The notes under the pieces are model-generated. The model ran no database searches. It saw only the letters and a program-made list of their open reading frames with translations, and was not told the origin of the DNA. Positions 62,201 to 64,000 of a DNA stretch of 64,000 bases are shown piece after piece (positions within the stretch are counted from its first letter, which is position 1; each line of letters begins with the position of its first letter). The position numbers and the translations under genes are program-made. The stretch comes from Sarcocystis neurona (Eukaryota > Apicomplexa > Conoidasida > Eucoccidiorida > Sarcocystidae): positions 3,327,633 through 3,391,632 of the forward strand of contig KL647296.1 of the NCBI GenBank assembly GCA_000727475.1. Direction: 5' to 3'.

Positions 62201-63470
62201 ATGCTTACACCTGCACATATATATGTATATATATTTATGTTTCTGTGCTTGTGTGTGTGCTTGTGTGTGTCCAGGTTCACGTGCTCATACATATGTATAT
62301 ATGTACGTATCTATCCGTATATCTGTATACGTGTATACCCCTGTATGAGTGGACGCATTACGTATGTTTATTTCTGTGTGTACGTGTGTCTATATGTGTA
62401 TAGATAGGTGTTTATATTCGTATATATGGATGTATATGTATACGTGTGTGTGTGTGTGTATGAATGCTTACACACGCATGTATATGTATCTGTATAGATA
62501 TATGTGTGTGTGTATGGCAGACGAAGCAGGGGTTCGTGTTGGACATACCTGCGCGGACGTGAATTTTTATGTGTCGCACCGGTGACTCGTAGGTGTGGCC
62601 GCTGCACCAAGTTGCTGCAGTGACGGAAAAATGCTCCTGCTATCATCCGCTGCTGCTGCTCTTGGCTGCTGCCGCTGCTGCTCTTGGCTGCTGCCGCTGC
62701 TGCTCTTGGCTGCTGCCGCTGCTGCTCTTGGCTGCTGCCGCTGCTGCTCTTGGCTGCTGCCGCTGCTGCTCTTGGCTGCTGCTGCTGGATGCTACTGCAG
62801 CTGGTTGCTGCTGCTGTTACGGTGTGGTGCAGCAGATGTCGCCCTGCTGGGTCTGCTGGCGTGAAGCCTCGCTGCGGCGGTGTAAGGCTCCTGCTGCTGC
62901 TCCATCTGTTTTGTTCTTCTCCGCGCGCCGCAGCGTCTGACGGTGTGGCTGCTGCTGGTGCGGCGTGTGGCTTCAGGTTCCGCAGCTTATATTCGTTTTT
63001 TCTTCAGCAGCAGCACAAGCCGCTGCTGCAGCAACGCGTGGGGCCCCAGCAGCAGCACCCGCAAGAACGGGAGCAGCAGCTGGACTGCTCGAACAGCCGC
63101 AGCAGCAACAGCAGCAGGACTCCGAAGCGTTTCTACGACTGCAGCACAGACACCTGCTGCAGCCCGAGCAGCAGCAGCGAGAGCAACAACAACGAGAGCC
63201 ACAGCAGCGAGAGCAACAGCAGCAGCAGCAGGAAGAGCAACAATAGTGGCCCTACGGGGGGGCCGCTGCTTTGCCTGGGCAGCAGCAGTACGACGTGCGC
63301 GGTGCAGCTGCTGCTGCGTCTTTCACGAGGAGACGGCGTGTGCATACAGCAGGGAGAAGCGCAGCTTTCAGATTCTCGGTGGGTTATGTTCCTCCCCACG
63401 AAAAGTCCTCCTCGAAATTTCATCTTCTTCTTCTGGTCTCGCTTTCAGCCGCTACGTCTGCGAACACGTC
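59255..63470 (+). CDS. CTU2: Cytoplasmic tRNA 2-thiolation protein 2 (CTU2/NCS2) homologue, 3' end unresolved
   Basis: The first large exon runs from ATG 59255 to 61116, where a consensus donor follows (gtaagt). It shows the CTU2 order of motifs: a Cys4 zinc site (C102, C105, C119, C122; YLCYKCKSNRAICS), a PP-loop-like SGGASS at 233-238, a VALHVDV strand near 384-390, and the segment LAADATAAEDLLRVV that precedes the LR helix in CTU2 proteins. A later exon at about 63.2-63.47 kb continues with LGSSSTTCAVQLLLRLSRG and then SDSRWVMF, equivalent to the GDS-x-T-R-x-A and D-x-R...V-x-P part; its 5' border is unclear (62.8-63.2 kb). CTU2 pairs with CTU1/NCS6 and Urm1 to thiolate U34 of tRNA Lys, Glu and Gln. 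Gln-, Ala- and Ser-rich insertions separate nearly every motif. The usual GD of the later motif is GS here. C-terminal exons probably lie beyond 63.5 kb or outside the window. Confidence 0.8.
59790..59930 (+). repeat. CAG tract coding for poly-Gln inside CTU2
   Basis: CAGCAGCAA-rich sequence read in the Gln frame between the zinc site and the PP-loop motif. Further tracts at 60000-60190 (Gln, Ala), 60240-60380 (Gln, Glu, Arg) and 60820-60970 (Ala) interrupt the same exon. Confidence 0.85.
61200..62520. repeat. TA/TG microsatellite-rich intron of CTU2
   Basis: Multiple ATATATGTATAC and TGTGTGTG stretches between the donor at 61117 and the next CTU2 exon. Frames such as that at 61830-62024 follow an acceptor-like gtgcag but do not match CTU2. 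Confidence 0.7.
62648..62790 (+). repeat. 22-bp tandem repeat, about 6 copies
   Basis: Unit cttggctgctgccgctgctgct. As 22 is not divisible by three, every frame cycles through the same three peptides (LGCCRCC, SWLLPLL, LAAAAA), so it is not translated meaningfully. It lies within the CTU2 intron, before the next exon. Confidence 0.9.
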
Positions 63471-63479
63471 TGCAAGTCA

Positions 63480-63540
63480 CTCCCTCCGTGTCTCCCCGTC
63501 TCCGTGTCTCCGTGTCTCCCCGTCTCCGTGTCTCCACACT
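63480..63540 (+). repeat. (TCTCCGTG/TCTCCCCG)n minisatellite
   Basis: Octamer-like units of the same family as the patch at about 21428-21505. Confidence 0.85.
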
Positions 63541-63789
63541 GAGGAATATATATGCACGTCTATATGTTTTCATATATAATATATTATATATACACATATG
63601 TGTGTGTATACCCGCCTCGAACATACGCGGACAGGGAAGGACGTTTGCGACGGCACGGATATGCGTGTGTGCATGCGCATGCATCATTTTCGTGAAGAAA
63701 ACCCAAAAATGTGGAGGTGTTTTGTGGTGTTCATTCATCGAAAAGTTCGCGTTACCAACTCACGGCTCGACACCCCAAAATTCAAACTT

Positions 63790-64000
63790 GCACATATATA
63801 TTGATGATATCCATACATATATATTCATATATATATATGTAGCTCTATCATCAATATATATATATATATATGTGTACATGTATCATCAGTGTGTATATAC
63901 GTTTCATCGATATATATATATATATATGTATGGGTATCGTCAGGATATATATATATATATATGTATACGTTTCATCGATATATATATATATATACAGATA
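63790..64000. repeat. Degenerate ~55-bp tandem repeat at window end
   Basis: Alternating (TA)n and cores such as gtttcatcgat, gtatcatcagt, gggtatcgtcagg and ctatcatcaat; continues past the window edge. Confidence 0.8.

Overview
The window reads as nuclear DNA of a coccidian apicomplexan, most likely an Eimeria species. The reasons are dense CAG/CTG trinucleotide tracts that stay open in several frames (homopolymeric Gln/Ala/Ser runs), intron-rich genes, long TA/CA-type microsatellites, and an alternation of repeat-rich and repeat-poor blocks like that described for Eimeria chromosomes. The species is inference. No rRNA, tRNA, CRISPR or bacterial-type operon was seen, and there is one assembly gap (22964-23426).

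Layout. (1) 1 to about 11 kb is repeat-poor. It holds the 3' end of a basic protein gene, a complete single-exon gene for a probable secreted helical/basic protein (3958-4932), and a doubtful retroelement remnant near 8.5-8.9 kb. (2) About 11-35.5 kb is repeat-rich and is dominated by one minus-strand gene of many short exons encoding a BTB/POZ-BACK protein. Its exons join in phase across introns filled with microsatellites, CTG tracts, minisatellites and a 1.1 kb polypyrimidine tract. Its 5' end probably lies at 36-37.4 kb and further 3' exons probably lie at 11-15.4 kb. (3) About 37.5-53 kb is again mostly repeat-poor, with one clear ORF (43039-44073), an 84-bp tandem repeat at 41.5 kb and long stretches without recognisable genes. 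(4) 53-64 kb is repeat-rich again. It holds a good isolated exon at 54.4 kb, a tentative small multi-exon gene at 58 kb, and a plus-strand CTU2/NCS2 homologue (tRNA wobble-uridine thiolation) from 59255 to beyond 63.4 kb, broken up by Gln/Ala/Ser-rich insertions.

The genes do not form a pathway; this is ordinary eukaryotic gene neighbourhood. The most interesting signals are structural. CTG tracts sit immediately upstream of several 3' splice sites of the BTB gene. A 14-bp palindrome recurs within introns of that same gene. Several tandem repeats have unit lengths that either preserve or deliberately cycle the reading frame. Exon boundaries were read by eye from splice consensus, phase and domain continuity; no alignment or transcript data were available.
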